In this document: positions 48,209-59,966 of the stretch, piece by piece
Numbering within the stretch: position 1 is the stretch's first letter
Layout: every line of letters starts with the position of its first letter
NCBI GenBank assembly: GCA_023101885.1
Contig: JALPQD010000159.1
Location: forward strand, 1,516,566-1,580,565
Source of the DNA: Typhlomys cinereus
Taxonomy: Eukaryota > Chordata > Mammalia > Rodentia > Platacanthomyidae
Direction: 5' to 3'
Length of the DNA: 64,000 nt
Notes under the pieces: generated by a model
The model's database searches: none
Seen by the model: the letters and a program-made list of their open reading frames with translations, nothing else
Told to the model about the DNA's origin: nothing
Position numbers and translations under genes: made by a program

Positions 48209-49984
48209 GAAAATTAAGTCAGTAAAAAGTCTTAATGTTACCAGCAATCATGATTTCACACAAACCATCTCCATAGATTTTCTAACTTCAAACTCAGTCT
48301 CACACACGTGTTGGCATAATATGGCACAAACGTATTTTTAGAGAAGCGGAAATTATTTGTATCAGAGTTATATTTTGAAAAGGAGAGAGCTCCTCAACAA
48401 AAAGAATGTTAACTTATTTAAAATGATAGACATACAAGTTAATAATCCAATATTAATAACTCTCCCTGTTCATCATCAGGTTAAAAAAAACTAAAACCTA
48501 CTTTTCCAGCCATCTTTAGAATGAAAGCAACCTATAGAACATATTCTTGGAAATAAGGTGAGGTATAACCCTGCTAGAGAGTGTTAGGAAAGCACTTGGC
48601 TTGTTGAAAGGCTAATAGGATCATCTCACTGCCTTCCTTTATTTTTAATGCCAAAACAATGTCCAGAGCAGTAACACTCATTGGGAGAAAGGAAGATCAA
48701 GAGCAAATGAGAGACTTCCTAATTACTTAAATGTAACGTATTTGCCTAACTTCAATGTTCTTAGTTTGTGAGAAAAAAATCTTCTATTTTGGTGAATGTT
48801 ACTAGTTTACAGTGTCATATCAAAATAGTCTCCTTAGAACCCCATGTTCATTACTGCTATGAACACTATCAGATCCCTTGACTAGTCCTTTGTTGAGACC
48901 ATGTGGCTAGATACAATTAAAGGCAAGTAACATAGATTATATTCTTGAATAGTATAGAAAATCCACAAACATTAACATTTGTAATAAAAAACAAAATGCT
49001 AAAAATTTGTCAGTGAGCATGAGGTTGATAATTATGTGAGTTTGAGTGACATTAGGGAATTTAGACATGTATACTGAGAAACAAGTTACAATCTTTAGAG
49101 AGAATCCAGAAACTTTGGTCCTGTCTGCCATATCAAAATGTGGCAAGAGGCAGCACACTATGAAAAAAACTCTTAACATTGAATTGACTGATATCTAAAT
49201 TTGAGCTTTTGAGTATCCAGAGCAGTAATAAGTAAATTCCTAACTTTTTATAAAGTAACCAATCTCAGAAACACAAATAGATAACAGAAATTAGCGAAAA
49301 CAGAGGTAGAGGTTTCAAATTTGGTGCAAACAGCCCTTTTCATTGGGTACACTCAACACACACTTTGTTCAGCCAATTGTTCAGCTACACACTGTGATGT
49401 GAATAGCTGGTATTGTATTAGTGTATGAAAATGAAAGAAGTGTAAATCTCTGTTATGGAATGGACACATTGATGAGTGGATACATCAAAACTACACTCAT
49501 TTCATAATGCAATTCTATTAATTCTATAACATAAAAGGAAAGGAAGCTAAGTTGGAAAAAATAATTTCAATGTAACAAAGTGTTACATTTTCATTAATTG
49601 AATGATAATATTTCACTGAAATGTTTGAAACACAAACAGATACAGAATTTAGTGAAAATGAGTTCTCTTCTGTTTTTTTGCTATCCAGTTGAAAGATAAA
49701 AAGATAATCAAAGTTATATTCATCATCTTCTTACTAGATAAAACAATATCAATAAATTTTGAATTACCAAATGTACATTTTTCATTCCATTAATCGTAAT
49801 CTCCAGCATAATATTGGGGTCCTTGGGAGAAGTGCATGCTCAGTTATACCAACCAGAAAAATACAAATATTTTGAAAAGATTATAAGCATAGGTGTTTAG
49901 ACCACAAAATGAAATGAGCTTCAGTGAGTGTCCCCTCCAAATCATGATATTAATAAAAAGTTCAGTTTATTTTGTTTGTGTATG
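48209..49984. other. Unrecognised sequence
   Basis: About 1.8 kb AT-rich; no supported gene or repeat. Confidence 0.5.
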
Positions 49985-50345
49985 AAGTATTCATGTGTAT
50001 GATTTCACACACATACACACACACACACACACTGTGTGTGTAAGTACATATGGACATGCTTAGCCATGTGTGTGGAAGCCAGAATTCAACATTTTGCGTC
50101 TTCTTCCATTGATTTTCACCTTATTTTTTAAATAGAACATCTCACCGAAACTCTAATCTCACTGGATCAATAAATATGGCAGGCCAGTGAGCTCCAGGAT
50201 TCCACTTATGCACACCTACACATCTCTGAGATTATAAAAACATGCAAACATTTTTGACTTTTTGTATGGGTTTTGGGCATCTGAGTCTAGGTTGCTATGC
50301 ACATATACTAAACATTTTTACCCACTGAGCCATTGCCACATACAA
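49985..50345 (-). mobile_element. Old rodent SINE-like copy with CA/TG tract
   Basis: Begins with CA/TG repeats (50005-50040), continues 'gtggaagccagaattcaacattttgcgtcttcttcc' and ends 'tttacccactgagccattgcc', the reverse of a tRNA-type head. The layout fits an old rodent B2/B3-like SINE composite. Strongly diverged. Confidence 0.45.
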
Positions 50346-50904
50346 ATAGCCAATTAGTTAAGAAATGAAACCTTATACTTTTTTAAAGGTTAGATTATCC
50401 ACTAAGTTTGTATCATCTTCTATATGTTCTCTACCAAGAATAGTATCATCTTCAAATTTCACTTTTGGAATGGTTAACTGGATGCCACTTTTCCCTGCTT
50501 AGGTATTATGTGAATAAGTTGTGAATTTCTGATAAAGTTGCTAGAATTTTGGGTCATGATTGATTTTTACATAGAATTTTCTCTGGTTTCAAAGATTCAG
50601 CATGTTTATAGAAAAAATAGGATAAAAAACAGTTCTTTTGCTCAATTATTAATTTTCTTTGCATAATAAATCATTCAGTATATATGATTCTATATTGCCA
50701 TTTTTAAAATATAGCCGAACAGCCACACTATTTTATTGGGTTGCTGATAAAATGTAACAAAAAATTAAATATCACATTAAAATATAAGAACATATACTCA
50801 GTACAGCCAAGTTTGAAGGAAATATGAGAAAAAGCTCTTCTCAGTGGAAGAAGGTGAGGGATAATGTGGAATAATATGGGAGAAAATGATGAAAATTCAT
50901 TGTA
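50346..50904. other. Unrecognised sequence
   Basis: No supported feature. Confidence 0.45.
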
Positions 50905-51295
50905 TTCTGTCATAGCTACTCTCTCTGTGGCTGTGAGACAATACTCATGCACAGCTTAAGGGCAGAAAATGGTGATTTATTTGGCTTATGGTTCTCTAGG
51001 GCTGTAGTCTGTTATGATAGGAAAGGCATGATGAGGGGCAGAACCTGGAGCTGAGTCAGTTCACATGAGCCACTATGGAGGCAAAAGGAGCTGGAGGCAA
51101 ACTCCAAGAGCACACCAATAGCAGAAACAGGACAGGGCCACCCAACCATAATCATGCCTCTTGTGACATGCCATCCTGAAGCAAGGCTCCACCTCATGAA
51201 GGTCCCAAGGCAGTCCCAAACATTAACAGCTAAGGATGAAAACACATGAGAGGCTGGCGGGACATCTAATATTCAAACCATGACATGAACTTCCA
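50905..51295 (-). mobile_element. MaLR-like LTR
   Basis: The clearest copy of this LTR type here. On the plus strand: 'ctctctctgtggctgtgagacaatact', 'aatggtgatttatttggcttatggttct', 'catgatgaggggcagaacctgg', 'cctgaagcaaggctccacctcatgaaggtcccaaggc', ending 'gacatctaatattcaaaccatgac'. That order is an inverted MaLR LTR (ERVL class). Confidence 0.6.
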
Positions 51296-51845
51296 CAAAA
51301 TTTTCAAAAAATGAAATAAAAAATAAAAAGAGGGTAATATAAAAATTCTGTATTGGAAATAAGGCCAAACGTTATAGTGTTGGCATGTATAACACAATGA
51401 AAAGTTATTAAGTGATGAGGGTTCTGTCTCCAGGAAGGGACCTATACTGTGGGAATGAATCCATTATCCTGAGAACCATCTTATAAATTTAGTCTATTTT
51501 CTATTGCTCTATTCATCCTGTCTGTGTCTTTAAACCATGGAATGACATAATGAGAAGATGCTCAGTAGGTGCTAGACTCATGGTCTCAGAATGCTTGGCT
51601 TCAAAAACTTTGAGTCAAATTTCTGTATTCAGTAATTTACCTTGTCTCAAATAAAAGATGAGAAAGTGTACAAAGTACTTGTAATACAGTAATATCCCTA
51701 AAGTGCAGGTGAATAAAAAAAAACTAAACATAAAGAATTCCTGGAATTAACATGAAAAAGTATGAACATGGTATTTTGGGTCACAATTAAGAAAAGAATC
51801 ATACATTGAATTTTGAAAAATGAAAGGCTGTGCTCACATGTTTTA
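51296..51845. other. Unrecognised sequence, possibly old LTR-related
   Basis: The part 51460-51640 ('tgtctgtgtctttaaaccatggaatgacataatgagaagatgc') may be part of an old MaLR-type element. Otherwise nothing seen. Confidence 0.3.
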
Positions 51846-52760
51846 AGGCTATCATACTTCCAGACCAACCAAATCTCTACCCATCCTAAATTTCAGGGAA
51901 CCTAGTGTAAGAGGGGGAGGTAAGATTGTAAGAGCCTAAAGATGGGGAGGACCAGTAATATTCAAGACACTCCAGACAAGTCAGGGGTGCAGCAGCCAGG
52001 ATTGGACTTTGCCTGTCTTGCACAGTGGCTGACTTGTCAATGACCCCTCAAAATCTAGCATGGATCACAGGGGAGAAGGTTCTAGGCAGTAGGATCCTTA
52101 GAGGCAAGGGATTAAATAGTCATAATAGAGTTCCCATACTAAGATGGAGCTCAAGAAGGGGTTCCAGGCTATGCTACTGAGTCCTGAATTTTCAGTGGTG
52201 TGGAGGATGGTTTGGCTTTTGCAGGACTCAGGGGCCACTGCAGGTAGTGCGGCTAGGGATGACTGGACCAACAGGGTGACCTGTGGGGCTGAGCGGGTGA
52301 TGAGTGTCGTGGCCCAATGAACACAATGGAGCCAGGAGGTCTGTCAAAGCAGGAACTCAACTTTATTAAACAGGGGGGTGAATTATATAGATTGTGCAGT
52401 GGAGGGAAGGGTGAAGGGTGGTGTGATTATGGGGTAACCAATAGGAAGTGATTAAGTGACCAGAAGGTGGTTGAATAGGTGTGACATCATTCCAGGGAAA
52501 CAAAACTTTCTTGTGGAGATGAGATTCGAAATCTAAAGTCAGGTCCTGAAACTCTAGCCAGCATCAGGAATTTCCAGCAGGCCTCAGGCCTGGTAAAGAG
52601 GCCCAACAGGCTTTCATAAAAATGGATGCTCCAGAAGATGGAAGAGAGGAAGGGAGAAGCACTGGGAGAGGGTGAGGGAGGGAGTAGGGGTGGAAGGAAA
52701 GGGGGAGTAGGGAGAGTGCAAGAGAAAGAGGGAAAGTATGATTAAGAAAAAAATTTGGGG
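51846..52760 (+). mobile_element. L1 3' UTR fragment, split by a solo LTR
   Basis: Starts in the 3' UTR ('gaccaaccaaatctctacccatcctaaatttcaggg', compare copy A at about 19580) and is more diverged than copies A and B. It follows the 3' UTR to 52219, is interrupted by an LTR (52220-52608), and resumes at 52615 with the purine tract (52640-52735) and an A-rich tail. No ORF2 is present, so truncation was severe. Confidence 0.8.
52220..52608 (-). mobile_element. Solo LTR of a class II-like endogenous retrovirus
   Basis: Read on the minus strand it starts TGTTGGGCC and ends TCCTGCA (TG...CA), 389 bp. A perfect 6-bp target-site duplication ggcttt flanks it (52214-52219 and 52609-52614), the size expected for class II (ERVK-like) elements. 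TATATAA is at 52389-52383 and AATAAA at 52367-52362, both on the minus strand. No internal sequence remains, so the provirus was reduced by LTR recombination or never seen as more. It inserted in an older L1 3' UTR. Confidence 0.85.
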
Positions 52761-54627
52761 GGGAAGACTACCATTCTTTTTTGAAGAAGTCTAGCTTATA
52801 AAAATATGTATTCATGTCCATTGTTGGGTATAATTATTGCTTAAATTAATGTTATAATATTGCTAGTGTGATTCTCAAACATAAATCTTAGTAAGCATTA
52901 AATGATTTAGCATAGCTTAATAAAAGAGTCCTACATTCAACTTCAGTTAAATTTCATTTTTTATAAGCAAACAATAATTTGTAAAGGCTAGAAATATATT
53001 ACAGTGTGGTAGAAAATATTCTCTCCGCATTTTTTTACTTTCTGTTTCATTGTACCTATCCAGCTAGGAAAATATTACAATATGTTAGAATATGTTCTTT
53101 TCCACATTTTCTTACTTTTTGCTTTATTATACCTTTCTCCTTGTAATCATGTGGGTTTTTTTTAAATAATTAATAGGAGATAGGAGGGATGGTGAGGGCA
53201 GGAAGCTGGGAAAAATATTCAATATGTTTGTAAAAGTAGAAAGAAACATAATGTGAAAAATTTCAAAAAAGAATGAGAGCTTGGAATGATTGTATTATGG
53301 AAGGAAAAAATTGCTAAGTTTTAAGACATCTGATATTCAACTTTGAGAAGAAAACCACAAATTGTTTTCATGTGTTAATTTTGATAGCTTTCTGTATTTT
53401 ATTAAAATTATCAAGTCATATTTGAAGAATAGATGTTTGTCTTTCCTGTTACACAAAAAGCATCATTTTGTTCAAATAAAACATATGCTCTAAAATATAT
53501 TTAAGACTGAAAAATCACACAGAAATTCTAATAAAAAGCAACATATTATTCCATAAACCCAGTAAACAACTATATGATGAACTAGCTACTGAAAGTTAGG
53601 ATCATTAAAACAAATAAAGAAATCTATTACTAAAAATGATAAGAAAGACAATGTCACTTTGTGAGGTATGATTTTGGATGATAATTGCATATCCATATTA
53701 GATATAGCATGTGCAAAATTTGGTTTGGCTTAAATAAGTTGATCTTTCAAATGTCATGTTCAGAGGTTAGGTTTCTATTTCATTACTGGCAGCCATTCTG
53801 GTATAATGCATGAATAATTTTCACACATTTGAATTTAGTTGAATCATGTGGCTTATTTTAGCAAATATAATGTAAACTCAGTGAAATATTTCAGTTCTTA
53901 GAAAAATGAGTTTTGAGCCATTTATGCTCATCTTCCTTTCCGCGTACATGTGGCAATCTTTTAGATGAGGAATTTTCAGCAGGCTTGCTTTAGGAGACAT
54001 ATCATGTGTAAAAAACACTGAGTCAGACGATAAAAAGATTTAAGGGTGAGAGAGGCTGGGATTTTGTTCCAAATGTCACTAAGATTTAGGGATTATTTGT
54101 CCCTGATACAAAGCATGGATCATCCTAACACATATACTTTTCTTGAAAATTTCTGATTTCATATTATTTGTACTCCCTAATTCAATATCTAAAAGTAATT
54201 GGAAAATGAAGTAGCTACTTTAGAAACTGTCGTTAAATTCAATATGCTACAATTATGTCAGTTCATAGGTTTTGAATGAGCAATTGCTCAATTCTAAGTT
54301 TCTCTAAAATATTTCGGACAGTTATCAAAATACTTGTCCATTTTTCCTAATTTGACAGCACTCAGAGAAAGACTCGAAATGCATTTGGTTCAAGGTTTTC
54401 TTTTTCAATTTTGTCTTTTGATTGAAAATATAGGAAACATGTATTTCCTTCTGTGAATAGTGTCCAAGCTATGAATTCAAAGGATAACACAGTGTTCAGA
54501 TTAAACTGTCAGCTTGTACAAGCTGAGCTTTGAAAAGGAAAAATGTTGTTCAATGTCATGAAGATTCTTGAAACCAATGGAGAGATATTCTTGAAATTTG
54601 TGGAGAGATAGAGAAAAAAGAAAAGAT
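52761..54627. other. Unrecognised sequence
   Basis: Almost 1.9 kb AT-rich; no supported gene or repeat family. Confidence 0.5.
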
Positions 54628-54644
54628 AAATTTTTCAAATATCA

Positions 54645-56195
54645 TCTCACCCTGGTCAGGATGGCAAAAATCCACAACACAAACAACAACAAATGCTGGA
54701 GAGGATGTGGAGAAAGGGGAACTCTCCTACATTGCTGGTGGGAGTGCAGGCTCATACAGCCACTCTGGCAAGCCGTCTGGAGATTCTTAAAGAAATTAAA
54801 GATTGAAATGCCATATGACCCTGCGATTCCACTTTTAGGTATAACCCCCCATACAACAGAGGTTCACCTTGATAGCACAAGCACAACCATGTTCATAGCA
54901 GCACTGTTTACAATAGCAAAGACATGGAATCAACCCAAATGTCCAACAGTTGACGAGTGGATAAGGAAACTGTGGTACATCTATACAATGGAGTACTACT
55001 CAGCCATCAAAAATGATGAATTACTGGAATTTGCCAGGAAATGGATGTCATTAGAAACAATTATATTAAGTGAAGTATCCCAGCCCCAGAAAATTAAGTG
55101 CCCTATGTACTCCCTAATAGGTGGTTCATAATACCAAACCCACCCAGCCTATCTTGAGACACTCATAGGTAAATCTATGTATTACCTACAGTAATTGCAA
55201 GGATTATGAACAGGAGGGATGGGGTTGGAGGGCCCCACCAGAAACAAGGAGAGAAGTGACCATGTTACAGTAGAGAAAATAGGCCTCCATCAAGGACTGC
55301 AAGAACGTAATGTGACGTTAAGTTCACAATTCGTTCCTGATCATTGACAACTAAGGGGGTATGAACTCACCAGAAGGGGAGGGCATATAGTCCGGCAGAT
55401 TAAAAAGTAACCATTTTGCAAATGGGTGATTGACCCCTCCCATTGCCTAATGCCATATGACCCTGTGATTCCACTTTTGGGTATAAGTATTACATCTACC
55501 CTTGAATGTGCTCTTATAATAAGACTCCAGTTTAACAGCTTTCTGTCTCTGGCCAGGGGGTGACATACAGTGCCCATCACGATGGAGTGAAGGGCATTTC
55601 AGGAGCAAGAAAACTGCAAAAGAAAATCAACGAACCACTATCCAGAACTTCAGAGACTCTATATCAACCACCTAGAACTAGGCCAGACTAATCTCTCCCC
55701 ATCCTGAAGCTCAGGGACATTTGCGGAAGAGGGTCGGTATGAGTGCAAGAGCAAAAGGATGGGAGGTGCAATGATCTGCAAGATACTCCACACAAGTTAG
55801 GGCCAAAGCAATCATAATTGGATATTGCATGCCTGGCGCAATGTCCAACACACTATTGACCTCACAAAGTCTAGCATCTGCTAAAGGCACCAAGATCCTT
55901 GGAGGCAAGGGATTGACAGCCACAGTAGTGTTCCTATGCTTAAGGGGAACACAGGAAAGGGTTCAGGGAAATGCCATTGGGTCCTTGTATGTCATGGGAG
56001 CGGAGGGCCCAGAGGAGAGTCAGGCATGCACAAGAAAGGACTCTGGGAATTGTGGCGGGAGGCACAGGGGGCATGGGGCGGGAGGGGTAAGGGGAGGGAG
56101 AGCTGGGGGTTCGGGGGAAGGAGAAGGGAGGGAGGGAACTGTTGTACCTATTAAGTTTGTATGAGCTGAAATAATAATAAAAATGTATTAAATTT
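54645..56195 (+). mobile_element. 5'-truncated L1 (ORF2 3' end plus 3' UTR), copy C
   Basis: Begins at tctcaccctggtcaggatgg, corresponding to about 18590 of copy A. A target-site duplication shares tttttcaaatatca at 54631-54644 and 56196-56209. The last ~160 codons of ORF2 are open to the natural stop at 55129-55131, including [18 protein letters not shown]. The 3' UTR contains a misplaced ~40-bp copy of ORF2 sequence at 55446-55486. G-rich purine tract at about 56040-56140. Lacks a promoter and most of ORF2. Confidence 0.93.
55446..55486 (+). repeat. Misplaced duplicate of ORF2 sequence in L1 3' UTR
   Basis: Reads aatgccatatgaccctgtga then ttccacttttgggtataa, matching 54807-54843 with two differences. 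In the other L1 3' UTRs this place instead reads 'cactgaggtttcctactcttatt', so a piece was replaced, not simply inserted. Confidence 0.8.
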
Positions 56196-56209
56196 TTTTT
56201 CAAATATCA

Positions 56210-57284
56210 AATAAATATCAAAAACTGCATTCAAAAAGTGAAAGAAATATTTGACAGAATGTGTGATGGTATAACAGTACTCCAATTCTCAATCACATAT
56301 GACAATCAAATATGACACTGTATTTTGTGAATTTAATAAGATACAAGACCAAATTGCATGAATATATTAGCCAAAGGGCAATATCAATACATTTATTTTA
56401 AAAATGACTAAAGAAACATTTCTCCATGTCTTATTGCATTGTGACTTGTTTATACAATGATAGCCATTGATATTTCCTTTATGTCAACTGAAGTGGATAT
56501 CATTGTATAGTATAATGACTGTGTAATATTCTTTTGTGTCCAAAAATTAAGGTTTTCCAACACCCTCACATATAGTCCATAATATTAAACATAGTCATCC
56601 TCTACTATATCTCTTTTCCTAAATTAATTCATTTTTGCTAACATGTGACAAATAGAAAATTGTTATATTTTATAGGCCATAATATCTTCTGATCCATTAA
56701 AAGGGGAGAACTCTAGATTATGTTATTTTGCCTGTCTTCCAACCACAGAATGTATGCTTTGTCAAGATAGTTTAGTATTTACTCAAATATCTAATTATTT
56801 CTGCACTGTTTCTACCTAGGTTTCTTCTAGAACTTTATTCTGTATCTAACCCTCATGACACATATTCCAAAATATCCAGTCTATTCAGTTAAGATGCATA
56901 CATATGTAAATTTATGCAGAGATGCTATATATAGAGGATATGAATATAGATTTTGATATTCAAAGAAACTTGGTTATAATTATTTATCACTTCCTCCTCA
57001 TTTATTTTATTATTTGTGTGTATGTGTGCATGTATCATGTATGTATTTATGTGTGTGTATTTTTGCAAGCATATATATGTTTGTGCATTTAGAGATCAGA
57101 GGTCAGTATCTTCCTTGTATTCATGCTTACATAGCAGGAATTTTAGTCATGACACATTTTCCCAGTCCATTGTTCGTTCTTTCTATCTAAAATTTACTCT
57201 TGTTTCCTCAGTGTCAATACATATTTTTCTTTTGAATTCATTTTTCATATGTGTTGATGAATGATATAATCCCCAGATTCTCAC
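56210..57284. other. Unrecognised; possible old L1 at 56430-56600; TG-rich at 57010-57080
   Basis: 56460-56570 contains 'catatagtataatgactgtgtaatattcttttgtgtcc', which may be antisense old L1. 57015-57080 is TG-rich with 'gagatcagaggtcagtatcttcc', possibly an old SINE-like remnant. Neither is certain. Confidence 0.3.
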
Positions 57285-57725
57285 ACATTACCAAATATCT
57301 GTACTCTCCCCTGACATACTGTGATGTTTAGCATTAATTATCTGACAACTAGGAGGCAGGATCCAGGGCCCTTTTTCGGTAGGGATTCTCTGGTTTAAAA
57401 GATTTACCTCCTACCATGTCTGTGAAGGATTGTGCTGATTGTATTAATTCACGTATGGAGAACTACCTCATTGTGGGTGACAACATTCTCTAGGGAGATG
57501 AACCAGACTTCTATGAGGAAAAATGAGCAAAAGCATGGATGCATTGAGTCAATGCCTTATGCTCTTGCTGTGGATGTAATGTGACCACTTGCTTCAAGTT
57601 CTTACTACTTTAACTTCCCCAACAGCCATGGACTATAACCTAGAATTGTGAGTCACCTAAGCCACTTCTTTAAGGTGCCTGGGCTAGGTGTTTTGTTACA
57701 GCAATGTGCAATGAAACTAATACAC
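57285..57725 (+). mobile_element. Old LTR-like or dispersed repeat, plus strand
   Basis: Order of blocks: 'gtctgtgaaggattgtgctgattgtattaatt', 'gctcttgctgtggatgtaatgtgaccacttgcttcaag', 'cagccatggactataacctagaattgtgagtca', 'ggtgttttgttacagcaatgtgcaatgaaactaatacac'. The end resembles MaLR-type LTR ends (also 7600-7835). Confidence 0.45.
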
Positions 57726-59179
57726 ATATCTTCCATGTTTTCACTGCAAAGTAGTCATTTCATCATTATGACATACATCTCAGAGTTCTAGAACCTAGAA
57801 CAAGAATTTTAAATAGTTATATATAATAAAATATATAAACGATGTAATAAGTGTTGTAATGCAGTATAATAAATCATTGAATTCTTTCTAGTGGCCTCCC
57901 TTTGCTTAGTATATCTTTAAATTGGATTGAAAGATCAAATTTCTAAAATTCTTCGATTTTAGTTTCATATCAGGAAGTACTGGTACAGAGAATATCTGTT
58001 TCTGACTAAAGACTCTTGTTATTTTTACTTGTTGATTTTCTATAGAGATTATATTTAATCTAATAAACTTGGAAATATCTGTATTCTGCACTGACATGCT
58101 GTCAGGAAAACTCTAACCTGCATAGATGATCTATGTTTCCAAAAAAACTTATACTTTTTTATTATTTTGAAGGGTAAACAAAACATCAAAAACACAATAG
58201 GCACTTTTGTCATTGTGAAAACCTAAAATATTCAGTTTGGCTCTCTACAAAAGGCATTTTCTGACCTCTCCATTCAACAGGACTTTACCTGAAAATAGTA
58301 TGGTATGTAACTTCATTATTAGTTCAAACTTAAACGGAGTGAGCTCTCCAACCAACACTTTTAAGTATCTTCATTTCAAAAATTGTTCCTTATAATGCTT
58401 ATCACTTCTGAGAACACATTACAATTGCAATTCTCCATAAGCAAGTCCCTCTAGAAAGATCAGCCATAAAAAGATCTATTGAACTTGGATAGAATTTGGG
58501 TAACTTTTATGTTTTACTTTATTAGAATTTTCTAGAGTTTTCATTGGGATTGCCAGTGATTGCCAAATTAGCTACCCAACTCTAGAAAGTACTACTCACT
58601 TGACTTAGGTGTGAATTATGCTTCTCAAAGATATGTAATATTGTGTCTCTGTTATCCTTTGGGTGCTTGCCTATTGTAATGTACACAACACTGCAAATGA
58701 GTTTATCTAATCTGCTGGCAGCAAATCACCAAATCTCAATAATCACAGTGGAATTCAGAGATCTCAGTTCTTCAGTTTAAAGGAGACTGGATAAGAAAAT
58801 AGGACCCAAGTTTTTACTGCCACCAAGAACCACAGTTCATCATTACAAATAAACATAACCTCAGGGTACATGGATAGAAATCTATATTATAAACAAACAG
58901 AACCAGAAAACAAAACATGTAGTTTCTCTAATATCTAACAAGATAAACTTTACAACAAACTAGTCAGAAGATTCAAAGAAGGTCATTTCACATTAATTAA
59001 AGAATAAATGCTAAAATTTACACACAAGTAAAAAAGTCCCCATGGTAGGAAAAAATCATGAGTATATATGATTTGACTGAGGGCATATGTATGAGAAGGA
59101 TATTAGAGGGATAGATTGTGCTAATAATGACAATGATGCCATGTAGAAACTTAGTAATTCATCACCATAATTAAAAACA
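57726..59179. other. Unrecognised sequence
   Basis: About 1.45 kb AT-rich; no supported feature. Confidence 0.5.
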
Positions 59180-59533
59180 AAGCAAGACAAAAACTGTAAT
59201 GGAGGTACCCCATGCAAGGATATACAGAAAAGGGAAGAAAACGAGTGTCAGAAACTGACTCGAGAAGCACCTCCCAGAAATTATATGTGATTGAATAAAA
59301 CTCCCTGCACCAGATCTGGGATAACGTGTAATGAGCTGTTGACCACCGTAATTTCAAATGTCCCCAAAACAATACAGGCTGTTGGCATTGTTGCTTGTTG
59401 TCCACCAGAACATGGTGGTAAGATCCTATTGCTGAAGGTAATGTAGAATTTGACACTGGGCATGGAGAAATAAAGCTGGAACTAATCTGGAAACACTGTC
59501 TCTCTTGGATAGCTAACCTGAACCACTCCCAGG
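59180..59533 (+). repeat. Dispersed repeat 'family X', copy 2
   Basis: Aligns with both flanks of the LTR at 20880-21640 and keeps the ~60 bp in the middle that the other copy lost. Continues to 'gctaacctgaaccactcccagg', where the retrovirus inserted. A 251-residue minus-strand open frame (59906-59151) runs across this repeat and the LTR, and is not a gene. Confidence 0.6.
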
Positions 59534-59946
59534 TGTAAGAGGAATGGACAATGATTTTGCCAAAGAGTGTTCCATCCCCCATACAGAGGGGGTCCTTGGA
59601 CTCCTCCCTCCTGCTAAGCATACAAATCTTGCAAGACTGCAAATCTCGTGAGACTACGCCTTCTCCAGAGTAAAGACAGTTGGTGGTGTTAAACCGCCTC
59701 CCTGAGAGGACCAACCAGACAGGGCAACTCAGCAAAGACTCATGCTGGGACTTATGGGATGTTGGGTGGGGTATATAAGCAGCCTGATACTTACAATAAA
59801 TGAGCCGCAAGCCAGAGAGCCTACCAGCCTGAGAGCCTGCTTTTCCCCTTGCCTGACTCCCGGAGTCTTTGCTGTTGACTCCACGCCAGCTTATCCCCAC
59901 CCCCAAGTGTCTCCATGGGCCCCCATTACACTGTTACATTGTTACA
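59534..59946 (+). mobile_element. 5' LTR of the endogenous retrovirus
   Basis: Starts TGTAAGAGG and ends TTGTTACA. TATA box tatataa at 59772-59778 and AATAAA at 59795-59800, only 16 bases apart, so the poly(A) signal lies in U3 just before the expected transcription start and R is short. U5 is about 120-145 bp. Confidence 0.9.
59772..59800 (+). promoter_or_regulatory. LTR TATA box and poly(A) signal
   Basis: tatataa followed by aataaa. The same pair recurs in the 3' LTR at 62378-62384 and 62401-62406. Function is inferred from position. Confidence 0.8.
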
Positions 59947-59948
59947 TC

Positions 59949-59966
59949 TGGCACTCAACGTGGGGC
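59949..59966 (+). other. Primer binding site, lysine tRNA type
   Basis: tggcactcaacgtggggc sits two bases after the LTR. It matches the complement of the tRNA-Lys(1,2) 3' end except for two transition differences. This is the minus-strand DNA primer site and the strongest evidence for LTR orientation. Confidence 0.85.

Noticed and set aside
59151..59906. 251-codon minus-strand open frame, among the longest frames outside L1
   Set aside because: It runs antisense across repeat family X and straight through the 5' LTR of the retrovirus. No domain is seen and the frame is not kept in the equivalent 3' LTR region beyond short stretches.
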